The translations under genes and the position numbers were made by a program. The notes under the pieces were generated by a model. That model saw nothing but the letters and a program-made list of their open reading frames with translations. It did not search any database and was not told the origin of the DNA. Source: Synechocystis sp. PCC 7338 (GTDB lineage Bacteria; Cyanobacteriota; Cyanobacteriia; Cyanobacteriales; Microcystaceae). Taken from it: a stretch of 64,000 nucleotides of DNA. The stretch is taken from NCBI RefSeq assembly GCF_018282115.1, contig NZ_CP054306.1, forward strand, positions 1,163,488 through 1,227,487. The letters are read 5' to 3'. Position 1 is the first letter of the stretch; each line of letters begins with the position of its first letter. Positions 1 through 10,643 of this stretch are shown here, one piece after another.

Positions 1-40
1 GTAAGCTTAATTTTTTGGTGGAATTAATTTGAGAAAACCG

Positions 41-220
41 TTAACCGTGGAGTAAGGCTTGGTTTAACAGTTCCGAGGTGTTGAAAGAAAGGGGACTAGT
101 GTTATCGCTGGCGATCGCCTGCATCTGGCGACACTGACAGCAATACCAAACTAAATTTCCTTGATGTAAATGCCGCAAAAGACAGTGGGAACAGCACAAA
201 CAAGTGTGAGGATGACCCAT
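41..220 (-). CDS. Small Cys-rich putative zinc-ribbon protein (59 aa), next to isiA
   Basis: This 59-residue reading frame is complete from ATG at 220 to TAA at 41. It has two Cys-x2-Cys pairs (C10/C13 and C27/C30) plus extra Cys at 7, 9 and 28, which suggests a small zinc-binding or metal-binding fold. No enzymatic motif is visible and I cannot name a function. It lies 167 bp downstream of isiA on the same strand. From memory, a small protein (ssl0461) is co-induced with isiA in PCC 6803, and this may be its counterpart. There is no convincing Shine-Dalgarno sequence. The C-terminal half is low in Cys and looks unstructured. Confidence 0.6.
   Translation of the reverse strand: MGHPHTCLCCSHCLLRHLHQGNLVWYCCQCRQMQAIASDNTSPLSFNTSELLNQALLHG
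111..118. repeat. HIP1-type octamer GCGATCGC, representative of about 59 copies
   Basis: The octamer GCGATCGC occurs about 59 times in the window by hand count, far above chance for 64 kb. Others are at 1557, near 14199, 26882, 36499, 57688 and 63870. It is the known highly iterated palindrome of cyanobacteria and occurs in coding and non-coding DNA alike. Confidence 0.9.
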
Positions 221-284
221 AATTTTTTAGGCAATGGGAAAAGATACGTTAACTAACTTAGGCAAGGGAATTAAGAATAAAAGA

Positions 285-347
285 GGTTTACTATTACCCA
301 GCAATGGAGTCTTAATTTAAAGCTGGCATGGCTAGGCAAAGTAAACC
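285..347. repeat. Nested inverted repeat between isiA and the small Cys-rich gene
   Basis: An outer perfect 8-bp arm pair, GGTTTACT (285-292) and AGTAAACC (340-347), encloses an inner 5-bp pair, CCAGC (298-302) and GCTGG (322-326). Transcribed from isiA, the RNA could form a long bipartite stem. There is no T-run, so a simple intrinsic terminator is unlikely. A processing or mRNA-stability element in the isi transcript is one possibility. Confidence 0.45.
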
Positions 348-387
348 CCGATGCTTGCTTAAGAGAGGAAAAGCTAATGGCTAATAA

Positions 388-1416
388 CTAGGCTTGCAGG
401 GAATCAAAGGCTTGTTCGACCCGTTTGAAGTCAAAACCCAAAGCCCGTAGTGCGTGCCAGAGATGACCTTGGAGGAAGAAAAAGGCCAGGAAAAAGTGAG
501 CATTGGCTAACCAAGCCCTGCTGGTGTGGGCATGCATGGGCAGTTCCACTGTGTCGGCAAAATAGGGAAAAATTCCCAATTTAATTGCCAAAGGCGGACC
601 ATAAAATTCCGGCGGATAGGCCAGGGTGTTAACGGCACAGAAGTAGGCCGCTACAAATCCCGCTAGGGCAATGCCCCCCAGGGAGTAGGATAAAATGGCT
701 TCTCCAGAAAAGAGCAAAACCTTTTTGGCCCAACCGAGAGGTGGCACCAGAATGTGCCAAATACCTCCACCAATGAGCAGAAAACCAACAAAAATATGTC
801 CCCCCACCAGATCTTCCAGGCTACTGATGCTGGCAAAATGGGTTTGATAACCATAGATAACCAAAGGGTCTAATGTTGGTGAGCTGACTAGGCGTACAGT
901 TTGGCTGGTGGCATCGTACAGGCCACCCCAATACATGGCTTTGCCCGCCAACAGAAGAGCTCCGGCCCCCAGAAACAGGAGATGATGACCCAAAATTATC
1001 CCCAGTTGTTGGGGGTTTTCCCAGGTGAAATGGAATTTTTTGCCCTGGCCCTGGAGGGTACTTAGGTCAGCGGGGGCCCGCAGGGTATGAAATAAAGCTC
1101 CGGCCCCGAGTACGGCCGAGGCGATCAGGTGGATACTGCCGATGACAAAGTAGGGATAGGTGTCCACAATTTGTCCGCCATCGCCCACGCCCCAACCAAG
1201 GGTAGCTAAATGGGGCAGTAGGATTAACCCCTGGTCCCCCATGGCCTGGGTGGGGTCAAAGCGGGAAATTTCAAACAGGGTGAAGGCTCCGGCCCAAAAT
1301 GCTGTTAAGGCCGCCTGGGCCACATGGGCTGCTATGAATAGCCCCGATTGATCAGCGAAACGGGCATTGCCAGCCCACCATTCATATTGAACGGTGTCTT
1401 TGCCATAGGTTTGCAC
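388..1416 (-). CDS. isiA: Iron-stress-induced chlorophyll-binding protein IsiA (CP43')
   Basis: The 342-residue protein is a CP43-like antenna with six membrane segments and no large lumenal loop between the last two, which is typical of IsiA rather than PsbC. It binds chlorophyll a and carotenoid in the thylakoid membrane, and under iron starvation forms rings around photosystem I or free aggregates. The N-terminus reads [19 protein letters not shown], and conserved His residues lie in the helices. The start is GTG at 1416, supported by a strong Shine-Dalgarno AGGAGGT (1423-1429, minus strand). A promoter is recognisable about 220 bp upstream. In many cyanobacteria a flavodoxin gene (isiB) follows. 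It is not between isiA and the small gene here and could lie beyond the window edge. Confidence 0.96.
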   Translation of the reverse strand: MQTYGKDTVQYEWWAGNARFADQSGLFIAAHVAQAALTAFWAGAFTLFEISRFDPTQAMGDQGLILLPHLATLGWGVGDGGQIVDTYPYFVIGSIHLIASAVLGAGALFHTLRAPADLSTLQGQGKKFHFTWENPQQLGIILGHHLLFLGAGALLLAGKAMYWGGLYDATSQTVRLVSSPTLDPLVIYGYQTHFASISSLEDLVGGHIFVGFLLIGGGIWHILVPPLGWAKKVLLFSGEAILSYSLGGIALAGFVAAYFCAVNTLAYPPEFYGPPLAIKLGIFPYFADTVELPMHAHTSRAWLANAHFFLAFFFLQGHLWHALRALGFDFKRVEQAFDSLQA

Positions 1417-1635
1417 AGAATTACCTCCTCAATTTAGACGATAATTAATAATTAATAGCAATAAATGCCAAAAGTCCTAGGTTGGCAGACCGCCATGGAT
1501 GTGGGCAATAAAGCGTTCTCCGTCCACCCGAGACCATTCTGCCTCCATTCACACCGGCGATCGCCAATAATTTCCTAGGGCTAAGCTCAAACCATCGTCA
1601 GATAGTTGAGAATCTTTAGCACTTACTCCCGAATT
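1417..1635 (-). other. Long isiA leader and intergenic region
   Basis: No gene is visible on either strand here. The region would form a leader of roughly 210 nt for the isiA transcript if the upstream TATAAT box is used. It holds an AT-rich stretch of repeated ATTAATA (about 1441-1457), the ribosome-binding site, and one GCGATCGC octamer at 1557-1564. Confidence 0.6.
1423..1429 (-). promoter_or_regulatory. Strong ribosome-binding site for the GTG start of isiA
   Basis: On the minus strand the sequence AGGAGGT ends 6 bases before the GTG at 1416. It is the best Shine-Dalgarno match near this gene and decides the non-ATG start. Confidence 0.8.
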
Positions 1636-1662
1636 ATTATAGGGGCATAAATGAGAATTTAT
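1636..1662 (-). promoter_or_regulatory. Putative isiA promoter with a Fur-like dyad
   Basis: On the minus strand there is a perfect -10 box, TATAAT (1636-1641). Just upstream lies the dyad ATAAAT-TCTC-ATTTAT (1647-1662), a perfect 6-bp inverted repeat with a 4-bp centre that covers the space where a -35 element would be. Known iron control of isiA by Fur and the AT-rich dyad character make it a candidate operator. It is only a partial match to the classical Fur box. Confidence 0.55.
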
Positions 1663-1833
1663 AGCAACTAAAAATGTTAAGAAATATTAAGTCTGGTTGA
1701 ATATGGCTCTGGGCTGGGATTTGGGGTCTGGCGATCGCCTTTGGCGGCGTAACTTCCACCGGGGATGTGGCAAGCTGTTATGGGTGGGAGCGTGGCCTCC
1801 AGAAGCCCTCGTCAGTAAAAAAGTGAACAACTC

Positions 1834-2673
1834 ATGGCCTTAATCCAATGGTATCCCGGGCATATTGCCAAAGCGGAAAGACAACTCCGGGAGCAGTTAA
1901 ACAAAGTTGACGTAGTGCTGGAGGTAATTGATGCCCGCATTCCCTTGGCATCCCAACATCCCGATGTGCCCCTCTGGGTGGGAGAAAAGCCGAAATTAAT
2001 TATTCTCAACCGAGTGGATATGATCACACCGGAATTACAGGAGCAGTGGTTAACCTGGTTCCGCCAGCAAAATCAAACGGTGTATTACGCCAATGCGAAG
2101 CAAGGCACCGGAGTAAAGGCCATTAGCAAAGCGGCTCAGCAAGCAGGTAAAGCCGTTAATGAAAGGAGAAAGCGGCGGGGTATGCAACCGCGGCCGGTGC
2201 GGGCGGTGGTCATGGGCTTCCCTAACGTAGGTAAATCTGCATTAATTAACCGACTTTTGGGCCGTAAGGTGGTGGAAAGTGCCCGGCGAGCGGGGGTAAC
2301 CAGGCAGTTACGGTGGATTCGCATTTCCGATAGTTTGGAATTGCTCGATTCCCCTGGGGTGATTCCCCTCAAGCTGGAAAATCAGGCCAATGCCCTTAAA
2401 TTAGCTATCTGTGAAGATATTGGTGAAGCGGCCTATGAAAATCAGGCGGTGGCGATCGCCATGGTGGATTTGTTGCTGGATTTATCCCTGGGGTTGGCGT
2501 TGACGCACCGTTACCAAGTTGCCCCGGAAACCATGAATGGGGATTTGTATTTAATTGCCCTAGCCGATGCCCGCCATAATGGCGATCGGGAAAGGGCCGC
2601 CGTGCAACTTCTGAACGATTTCCGCAAAGGATTACTGGGGCCCCTACCGTTGGAATTGCCCCCGGAGACCTAG
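1834..2673 (+). CDS. rbgA: Ribosome biogenesis GTPase RbgA/YlqF
   Basis: The 279-residue protein is a circularly permuted GTPase. The G4 motif NRVD (59-62) comes before the P-loop GFPNVGKS (128-135) and the G3 motif DSPG (172-175). This order defines the YlqF/RbgA/YawG group, which assists late maturation of the large ribosomal subunit. The N-terminal QWYPGHIAKAERQL is also characteristic of the family. It is a soluble cytoplasmic protein. The ATG at 1834 is favoured because the family begins with this N-terminus. The gene converges on ychF with about 48 bp between the two stop codons. Confidence 0.93.
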   Translation: MALIQWYPGHIAKAERQLREQLNKVDVVLEVIDARIPLASQHPDVPLWVGEKPKLIILNRVDMITPELQEQWLTWFRQQNQTVYYANAKQGTGVKAISKAAQQAGKAVNERRKRRGMQPRPVRAVVMGFPNVGKSALINRLLGRKVVESARRAGVTRQLRWIRISDSLELLDSPGVIPLKLENQANALKLAICEDIGEAAYENQAVAIAMVDLLLDLSLGLALTHRYQVAPETMNGDLYLIALADARHNGDRERAAVQLLNDFRKGLLGPLPLELPPET

Positions 2674-2721
2674 GCCGAGATAGACTTAGAACAGGGGTTA
2701 ATTCCAAGTGGGGCTCAAAAC

Positions 2722-3813
<1,092 letters not shown>

Positions 3814-3950
3814 AATGTCTAACTATTTTGAGGATGATTATGGGGGGCAAAACAGTCCCCCATCTTACCAAAATCAGGTGGGTACTATATGACATTGAAG
3901 TTCTCCCACAGCATTAAACCGCCTGAAACTTCAGTGAACTTAATTCAAAT

Positions 3951-4373
3951 TTAAGGGAATTTATAGACAATCCCGCCGGACTCACTAGCTTCAAATGTGG
4001 CATTAAACTCGATCGCCTTTTGGTCTAAATATTCCTTGGCTTCCTTGCCTTCAATTTCTGCGGCCTTGCAAAATTCCAGGACGGTAATAGTGTTTTTGTT
4101 CTCCTCCAGAACTTGAAAGAAAATTTTTCTGAGGTTCTCCGAGGCTTCCATGGTTATTTTTTGTCGTTGCTTTCTGCCATCATGGACTGCACTCCAGAGT
4201 AGCCCACCCCCCATGGCACTCATCGGTAAAGCAAAAATCATCAGGGCCGCCGCGGCCCCATCCCGGTCCTCCTGGGACTTAGTGGAATCAAATATTTCCA
4301 CCACACAGTAAAGCCCTAAAGGCATCCCCAAAGAGAGCAAAAGAAAGGCCAAAATCTGCTTAATCAGTTTCAT
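3951..4373 (-). CDS. Membrane protein of unknown function (140 aa)
   Basis: Two hydrophobic segments (about residues 6-26 and 42-62) are followed by a charged cytoplasmic C-terminal part of about 75 residues. The C-terminal part (ITVLEFCKAAEIEGKEAKEY and onward) looks like a small helix-turn-helix or winged-helix fold of the kind that reads as a substrate-sensing domain, but I recognise no named family. It lies downstream of ychF on the same strand with no overlap, so co-transcription is uncertain. The start is ATG at 4373. Confidence 0.7.
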   Translation of the reverse strand: MKLIKQILAFLLLSLGMPLGLYCVVEIFDSTKSQEDRDGAAAALMIFALPMSAMGGGLLWSAVHDGRKQRQKITMEASENLRKIFFQVLEENKNTITVLEFCKAAEIEGKEAKEYLDQKAIEFNATFEASESGGIVYKFP

Positions 4374-4436
4374 TGTTTTAGTAAGCTGACAAAAGTGAAA
4401 TTGGGCAAAAACCCAAGAAACACCTCCATTGAGGCA

Positions 4437-6689
4437 TTATTTTGCCATTAATACCACCGATGAGCGGGGTTGAACCCAATATAGATTGCTCTTAATGGGG
4501 GGAGCAATTTCCGGTTCCTGAAAATCCGCCGGGGTAGGCAGATAGGTATCCACCAGTCGGTGCCACACCATACCATCATTCAAAGGAGGCAGCTCAAAAC
4601 TGATGGGCTCCCAATAGGCATTAAAAATTAGATGCAAAATTTCCTTGGCTGCTGGATAGAATAGTGTGGCCGCCAGGGTGTGGGAAGTGTAAGACCAATC
4701 GGGCTGGGCCAGTTTCACCCCCTGCCACACCACACAGGGCCCAGGCAAATCCTTGGTGGCCTTGAGATACATTTGCCGCAGAGCCATTTCATCCACCGGG
4801 GGGAGGGGTTTATAAACAGGTTCTTCTCCATCCTGGGCATCCTCCTCGGAGTCATGATTTTCATCGGGCAAGCGGGGCAGGTCAAAATGTAACACCGGCA
4901 ATAAACTTTCCTCAAGGAAGAGGGATAATTTTTGGGTCAGGGCAATAATCCCCCGCAAAAAGTGGGTTTCGTCGCTGTGGGTTTCTTCGCCGCTCCAGTC
5001 GAACCAACTGAGCTCGTTATCTTGGCAATAGCCGTTATTGTTGCCCTTTTGGGTGCGCCCCACTGGGTCTCCCATCAGTAACATCGGCGTGCCTTGGGAG
5101 AAAAAGAGAATGGTGAGAAAATTTTTAATCTGTCGCAGTCGCAGTTGATTGATTTTCGGATCGTCGGTTTCCCCTTCCACACCGCAGTTCCAACTAAAGT
5201 TATCATTGGCGCCGTCTCGATTATTTTCCCCGTTGGCTTCGTTGTGTTTTTCGTTGTAGGAAACCAAATCTGCCAGGGTGAAACCGTCATGGCAGGTGAC
5301 AAAGTTAATACTGCGGTTGATATCCGTGTCTTGGCGATAGTAAATGTCGGGGCTACCCAGTAGGCGGCTAGCTAAAAGGGGTACAGTGCCATTGTCCCCT
5401 TTGACAAAACGGCGTACATCATCTCGAAAGGGGCCATTCCATTCCGCAAACCAGTCTGCCAATTCCACAAATTTCCCCACGCTATACAAACCGGCCGCGT
5501 CCCAGGCTTCGGCAATTAATTTGGTGCCAGCCAAAATAGGATCGGATTCGATCGCCCAGATAATATTAGCGGTGGCAATTTCACTGCCATGGAGGGGCAC
5601 CCCTTTGGTATCCCGCACCAACACAGAAGCCAGGTCAAAGCGGAAACCATCCACATGCATTTCCGATACCCAGTAACGCAGGGAATCGAGGATTAACCCC
5701 CCCACCACGGGGTGATTGGCCTTGACGCTGTTGCCGCAACCGCTGTAGTTACTATAAAAATTTTTATCCTCATCCAGGATGTAATAGGTTTTGTTATCAA
5801 TGCCCCGGAAGGAAAGGGTGGGTCCATTTTCGTTGCCCTCCGCCGTATGGTTAAACACCACATCTAAAATTACCTCTATGCCCTCTTTGTGCAGGGCTTT
5901 GACCATATCCCGAAATTCGTCCACCACTTCCAGGGGATCATCGGCGGCACTGTAGCCCTGGTGGGGAGCGAAAAAGCCGATGGTGCTATAACCCCAATAG
6001 TTGGTCAGTCCCGGTTGGGCGTCTTCGGGGTCGAAATAATGCACCGGCAATAATTCTACCGCTGTAATACCCAATTCCTTTAGATAGGGAATTTTTTCAA
6101 TTAGTCCGGCATAGGTACCCCGTTTGTTTTCACTGAGTCCGGAATTAGGGTTGCGGGTAAAGCCCCCCACGTGGAGTTCGTAGATAATGCTGGCGGCGTA
6201 GGGCGTGCGGGGAGCATGGTCATCCTCCCAGTCGTACACACTGGTGTCCACCACCACACTGCGTAGGGCCTGGGCACAGTTATCTCCGGGAACCATGGCC
6301 GCTTGGCGGTCGTAAATATCCTTACCGGCGATCGCCTTGGCGTAGGGATCGAGCAAAACTTTATCTGGGTCAAAACGATGGCCCTTTTCTGGCTCGTGGG
6401 GGCCATCAATACGGTAAGCATAAACCTGCCCCGCCTTTAAACCCGCCACAAAAATATGCCAGTAGTAGAAAGTCCGGTTCTGTCCTCGATGGAGCTCAAT
6501 AGTGCGGGCCGGGGCCGGATCATTAGGGCGATCGAACAACAATAGCGTCACCTTTTCCGCATGTTTGGAAAACAGGCAGAAATTAACTCCATCGCCATAG
6601 ACCGTTGCCCCTAACGGAAAAGTTTGGCCAAGGCGGACATCGGTGGACAGGTTGGGAACAGGTATCAACTGTGGCACGGGCAATTCCAA
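4437..6689 (-). CDS. glgX: Glycogen debranching enzyme (isoamylase type, GH13)
   Basis: The 750-residue enzyme hydrolyses alpha-1,6 branches of glycogen. An N-terminal carbohydrate-binding module (about 20-110) precedes the GH13 barrel. Conserved regions are DVVFNH (276-281), GFRFDLAS with the nucleophile D352, LIAEAWD with the acid E394, and VTCHDGF with H467/D468. The start appears to be TTG at 6689, preceded by AGGAAAGAG about 12 bases upstream, because no in-frame ATG precedes the domain. A GTG four codons later is the alternative. An acidic insert (about residues 630-645, DEENHDSEEDAQDGEE-like) lies in the C-terminal part. It acts in the cytoplasm in night-time glycogen breakdown. Confidence 0.93.
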   Translation of the reverse strand: MELPVPQLIPVPNLSTDVRLGQTFPLGATVYGDGVNFCLFSKHAEKVTLLLFDRPNDPAPARTIELHRGQNRTFYYWHIFVAGLKAGQVYAYRIDGPHEPEKGHRFDPDKVLLDPYAKAIAGKDIYDRQAAMVPGDNCAQALRSVVVDTSVYDWEDDHAPRTPYAASIIYELHVGGFTRNPNSGLSENKRGTYAGLIEKIPYLKELGITAVELLPVHYFDPEDAQPGLTNYWGYSTIGFFAPHQGYSAADDPLEVVDEFRDMVKALHKEGIEVILDVVFNHTAEGNENGPTLSFRGIDNKTYYILDEDKNFYSNYSGCGNSVKANHPVVGGLILDSLRYWVSEMHVDGFRFDLASVLVRDTKGVPLHGSEIATANIIWAIESDPILAGTKLIAEAWDAAGLYSVGKFVELADWFAEWNGPFRDDVRRFVKGDNGTVPLLASRLLGSPDIYYRQDTDINRSINFVTCHDGFTLADLVSYNEKHNEANGENNRDGANDNFSWNCGVEGETDDPKINQLRLRQIKNFLTILFFSQGTPMLLMGDPVGRTQKGNNNGYCQDNELSWFDWSGEETHSDETHFLRGIIALTQKLSLFLEESLLPVLHFDLPRLPDENHDSEEDAQDGEEPVYKPLPPVDEMALRQMYLKATKDLPGPCVVWQGVKLAQPDWSYTSHTLAATLFYPAAKEILHLIFNAYWEPISFELPPLNDGMVWHRLVDTYLPTPADFQEPEIAPPIKSNLYWVQPRSSVVLMAK

Positions 6690-6860
6690 AAATTGTTCAG
6701 ACTCTTTCCTTTAAAGCTAGCAAACCTTTGGAAAAGGGAAACAATTCCGATCTCCATGGTTGGATGTTTTTTTCTTCGCTAGGGGTAAGAAGTTGGGCTA
6801 GAACCGCAAGGAAAAAGGAGGGAGTTAAAACCCTCTGGGGCAATGGGCTGGCATCGTTCC

Positions 6861-7529
6861 TCAATCTAGCCCCGGTGGTAAAGGTTCTCCACAAATTAAA
6901 TGCACTGACCTAATGCGCTCGAACAACCAGGGTAAGCACTCACGATAGGCCGGCAACAGTGCCAAGGGACTGAGCAAAGCGGCGGCGGTTAAATCGGCCA
7001 CGGTCAACTGGTCACCGCAAAGATAGGGCCGATCCTGCCAACTAGCTAACACCTGGAACGCTAGGGCTAATCGTTTTTTGGCTAGGGCAACGGTGGTGCC
7101 ATTGATGCTGTACTGACGGCGGACAATTTGAATCACGATCCGGCTGGCAAAGGACGGATCAATGGCCTTGCCTGCCCCGGCTCGGTAATCGTAATAAACA
7201 AACCGGGTTGCCGTACCAATGCTTTCATCCAACCAATCTTCTAACCATTGCGCCCTCAATCTTTGTTCAGCATCCAGGGGAAATAAACGGCGATCGGGGG
7301 AAATTTCCTCTAAAAAACGGAAAATTTCGCTGGAATCACTGATATATTCCGGTTTCCCTGGGAGTTCTGGACAAAGAACCGGCATCGTAGTGGCACCGGT
7401 CTTAGGTTTAAGTTGCAGGGCATGGATACCGGGGGTTAAATTTTTAACTCGGTAAACAATTCCCTTATAACCCAGAGCCAGCCTGGCTTTGCGGCAATAG
7501 TGGGAAGTGCTGAATTGGAGCAACAACAT
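6861..7529 (-). CDS. Glutathione S-transferase family protein
   Basis: The 222-residue protein has the two-domain GST layout. In the N-terminal thioredoxin-like domain, SHYCRKARLAL, the cis-proline motif TMPVL and the glutathione-contacting DSSE are visible. The helical C-terminal domain ends in the pattern LCGDQLTVADLTAAALLSPL. It probably conjugates or reduces glutathione-linked substrates in the cytoplasm, but the substrate is unknown. The gene begins one base after the infB stop (TAG-G-ATG), which implies translational coupling to infB. From memory, the closest PCC 6803 match (slr0236) lies away from infB, so this may be a rearrangement junction. Confidence 0.85.
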   Translation of the reverse strand: MLLLQFSTSHYCRKARLALGYKGIVYRVKNLTPGIHALQLKPKTGATTMPVLCPELPGKPEYISDSSEIFRFLEEISPDRRLFPLDAEQRLRAQWLEDWLDESIGTATRFVYYDYRAGAGKAIDPSFASRIVIQIVRRQYSINGTTVALAKKRLALAFQVLASWQDRPYLCGDQLTVADLTAAALLSPLALLPAYRECLPWLFERIRSVHLICGEPLPPGLD

Positions 7530-7530
7530 C

Positions 7531-10500
7531 CTAGGTAGCCAATGTGCGACGCTTCATGGTCATTTCATAGGCTTCGATGATGTCTCCCTCTTTCCAATCG
7601 TTGAACTTGCTACAGCCAATACCGCATTCATAACCGGCATTAACTTCCCGCACGTCCTCCTTAATCCGTTTGAGGGAATCGATGTTGCCTTCAAAGACCA
7701 CTTGGTCACCCCGACGCACCCGCAGGTTACGGTTCCGAATAATTTTGCCCGACTGGACGTAACAACCGGCAATGTTGCCCCGACCCACAGGGAAGACTGC
7801 CCGCACTTCCGCCGTTCCGAGGGAAGACTCAATTTCTTCGGGATCCAATAGACCCTCCATGGCCCCCTGGATGTCATCCAGAAGCTTATAGATAATGTCG
7901 TATTCCCGAATGTCCACCCCTTCCTGGTCGGCCGCTTGACGGGCCCCACTGGCCAGGGTGGTGTTGAAGCCAATGATAATTGCTCCACTGGCGGCAGCCA
8001 GATCCACATCGGTCTCCGTTACCTCGCCAGGGGATGCCAACAGAACGCGGATCTGTACTTCCCCTTGGGGTAATTGTTCCAAGGAACCCAAAATCGCCCC
8101 CACCGAACCTTGTACGTCCGCTTTGAGGATAATATTCAATTCCTTTAGTTCCCCTTCCTGGGCCTGGGCAGAAATACTGCTGAGGGTCACCTTGCGGGAA
8201 GACATCGCCTGTTGCAAACGGGTTTGACGGTCTTCCATGGCCCGAGCTTCGGCCTGGAGACGGGCATCTTTTTCGTTGGTGAAGACCTCAAACTCATCCC
8301 CGGCGGCGGGCACATCCCCCAGACCAAGGATTTCCACTGCGAAGGAAGGACTGGCTTCTTCCACCTTGTCGCCCCGGTCGTCGATCATTGCTCGGATTTT
8401 GCCGTACACAGCCCCCACCACAATGGCATCCCCAACCCGGAGAGTACCATTTTGGATCAAGAGGGTAGCCACAGGGCCCCTGGTGCGGTCTAGGTGAGCT
8501 TCGATTACTGTACCTTTGGCTTGGCGTTGGGGGTTAGCCACCAATTCTTCTACTTCCGACACCAGCAGAATCATTTCTAGCAAGCCGTCTAGGTTATCGC
8601 CGTTGAGGGCACTGACAGGCACCATGATGGTATCTCCGCCCCATTCCTCAGCCAGGAGACCAAGTTCGGACAACTCCTGTTTAATCCGGTCGGGATTGGC
8701 TTCGGGCTTATCGACTTTGTTGATGGCCACAATTAAGGGCACGCCAGCGGCCTTGGCATGGCTAATGGCCTCTTTGGTTTGGGGTTGCACACCGTCATCG
8801 GCAGCCACCACCAGAATGGCAATGTCCGTAACCTTAGCTCCCCGGGCCCGCATGGCGGTAAAGGCTTCGTGGCCAGGAGTATCGAGGAAGACAATCTGTT
8901 CGTTCTTGTCGTTGTGCTCTACTTCGACGTGGTAAGCGCCAATGTGTTGGGTAATGCCCCCTGCTTCCCCTTGGGCTACCTTGGTTTTCCGAATAGAGTC
9001 CAACAGGGTAGTTTTACCGTGGTCTACGTGACCCATGATGGTAACCACGGGGGGACGACGTACCAGGTTATCCAGATCTGCTTCGTCGAGCATTTCTGTG
9101 GTTTTAGCAGCGGCGGCTACTTTTTCGGGGGTTTCCACTGCCACTTCAAAGGATTCGGCCACCATGCGGGCGGTTTCTTCGTCCAGGGTTTGGGTAATTT
9201 GCACCGCCACCCCTTTGAGGAAGAGCCGTTTGATGATGTCCGTTTCGGAAACCTTTAACAGATCCGCCAGATCCCGGACAGTTAAGCTCCGGTCCAACAT
9301 GATCACTTCTGGTTTTTGCACCACTTCTTTCCGGTCGCGGCGATCGCCACGGTTACGGGAACTGCTGCTGCTACCACTGCTGGCTTCGGACTTGAGGGTC
9401 GGTTTCTTAACCTTGGCCACGGTGGGGGTGCTAGGTTTAGCCGCCAAGGATTTTGGTTTGGGAGGACGGGCAATGGAAAGACTGACGAGGGTGGGCTTGG
9501 GACCATTATCCCCATCTATATCCAGGTCATCGTCATCGTCGTCCATTTTGGGCCGCCGTTTGCCCTTGTTGGCCGCCTTAGCTTTATTGGCTTTTTCGTC
9601 TTCATCATCCTCCCATTGATCTGGTTTACCCAGGCGAGGAGGGGTGGGACGTTTTAGCTTCGGCTTAGGTTTTTCGGTGGAGAGCAGATCACCGTCATCG
9701 CCATCGTTATCCCCATCGCTCCCTTTACCCCGACTGAGGGGAGGAAATTCCAGCAATTCCGGTAAATTCTCGTCCTCTTCGGGCCGGGGGGGCTTGGGAC
9801 GGCGCAATTCTACCTTGGGCTTGGGCGGCTCCGGGGCATTATTGGACTTAGGGGCCCCAGCAGGGATCGCCAGTTTTTCCTCTTTATCGTTATTGGCGGA
9901 GCGACTCTGACCACGGTTGTCCTTAAGACTGACAATTTCAGGGCGGTTAGCTTTGGGCTTGGCTGGAGCAGCGGGCTTGCCGGGATTAGAAGTGCGGCTG
10001 GGAGGCCCTGCTAAACGGGGAGCCGCAGCAGTTTTCTTCGCCGGGGAGCTGGGAAGAACCGGCTTACTGGGGGGCGTTTGTAGGCTGGGTACAGGGGGAG
10101 GAGTCAGGGGAGGGGGAGCACTCTTCGGGGTCTCATTAGGAATATCTTCCTGTTTCTGGACCTTCGGGGCTGGAGCTTTGGCCACGGGGGGCTGGGGCGG
10201 AGTGGGAGCCTTCGGCGCTTGGAGTTTTGGCCGGGGAGGAGGGGTGGGGCGGGCCGGAAATGCACCGCCGGATTTTTCCTGTTTGTGGTGGATTGCTAAA
10301 ATCTTCTGTTGTTTGGGATCTGACTTATCCTCCTTCGACTCTGGCTTAGCGGCCACTCTAGGCTTCTTCGGTTGCTGGGGGGTGAATTTTTTGGCCGCCG
10401 CTTTGATGCGCTCCGCATCGGATTCACTAATGGTGCTGCTGTGACTTTTGGCGGCCACGTTGAGCCGTTCGCAGATGTCTAAAATATCTCGATTCTCCAG

Positions 10501-10548
10501 ATTTAATTCTTTTGATAGGTCATAAATTCTGACTTTGGCGTTGTTCAT
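7531..10548 (-). CDS. infB: Translation initiation factor IF-2
   Basis: The 1005-residue factor delivers fMet-tRNA to the 30S subunit. The N-terminal IF2_N domain (about 4-55) is followed by about 350 residues of low-complexity Pro/Lys/Asp-rich linker, which is usual for cyanobacteria. A second IF2_N domain ([18 protein letters not shown]) follows, then the G domain with GHVDHGKT (about residue 505), DTPGHE and NKVD, then domains II to IV. The start is ATG at 10548. It is the last member of the rimP-nusA-ylxR-infB block and is followed after one base by the GST gene. Confidence 0.97.
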   Translation of the reverse strand: MNNAKVRIYDLSKELNLENRDILDICERLNVAAKSHSSTISESDAERIKAAAKKFTPQQPKKPRVAAKPESKEDKSDPKQQKILAIHHKQEKSGGAFPARPTPPPRPKLQAPKAPTPPQPPVAKAPAPKVQKQEDIPNETPKSAPPPLTPPPVPSLQTPPSKPVLPSSPAKKTAAAPRLAGPPSRTSNPGKPAAPAKPKANRPEIVSLKDNRGQSRSANNDKEEKLAIPAGAPKSNNAPEPPKPKVELRRPKPPRPEEDENLPELLEFPPLSRGKGSDGDNDGDDGDLLSTEKPKPKLKRPTPPRLGKPDQWEDDEDEKANKAKAANKGKRRPKMDDDDDDLDIDGDNGPKPTLVSLSIARPPKPKSLAAKPSTPTVAKVKKPTLKSEASSGSSSSSRNRGDRRDRKEVVQKPEVIMLDRSLTVRDLADLLKVSETDIIKRLFLKGVAVQITQTLDEETARMVAESFEVAVETPEKVAAAAKTTEMLDEADLDNLVRRPPVVTIMGHVDHGKTTLLDSIRKTKVAQGEAGGITQHIGAYHVEVEHNDKNEQIVFLDTPGHEAFTAMRARGAKVTDIAILVVAADDGVQPQTKEAISHAKAAGVPLIVAINKVDKPEANPDRIKQELSELGLLAEEWGGDTIMVPVSALNGDNLDGLLEMILLVSEVEELVANPQRQAKGTVIEAHLDRTRGPVATLLIQNGTLRVGDAIVVGAVYGKIRAMIDDRGDKVEEASPSFAVEILGLGDVPAAGDEFEVFTNEKDARLQAEARAMEDRQTRLQQAMSSRKVTLSSISAQAQEGELKELNIILKADVQGSVGAILGSLEQLPQGEVQIRVLLASPGEVTETDVDLAAASGAIIIGFNTTLASGARQAADQEGVDIREYDIIYKLLDDIQGAMEGLLDPEEIESSLGTAEVRAVFPVGRGNIAGCYVQSGKIIRNRNLRVRRGDQVVFEGNIDSLKRIKEDVREVNAGYECGIGCSKFNDWKEGDIIEAYEMTMKRRTLAT

Positions 10549-10643
10549 CCACTGTCCCCCTGACTAATGATCCATAAATTTAATAAGTGACAAATTGGTT
10601 TAGGTGAGTGCAAAGACTGGGTGCACAGACAGAGCACTAACTC

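Noticed and set aside
1703-1843. 46-residue frame overlapping the rbgA start
   Set aside because: It starts with ATG and overlaps the rbgA ATG, but it has no ribosome-binding site or recognisable pattern, and it crosses a GCGATCGC repeat. It is too weak to call.
9035-9619. 194-residue frame antisense to infB
   Set aside because: It mirrors the low-complexity codons of the IF-2 linker (Ser/Arg-rich). A shadow of infB.
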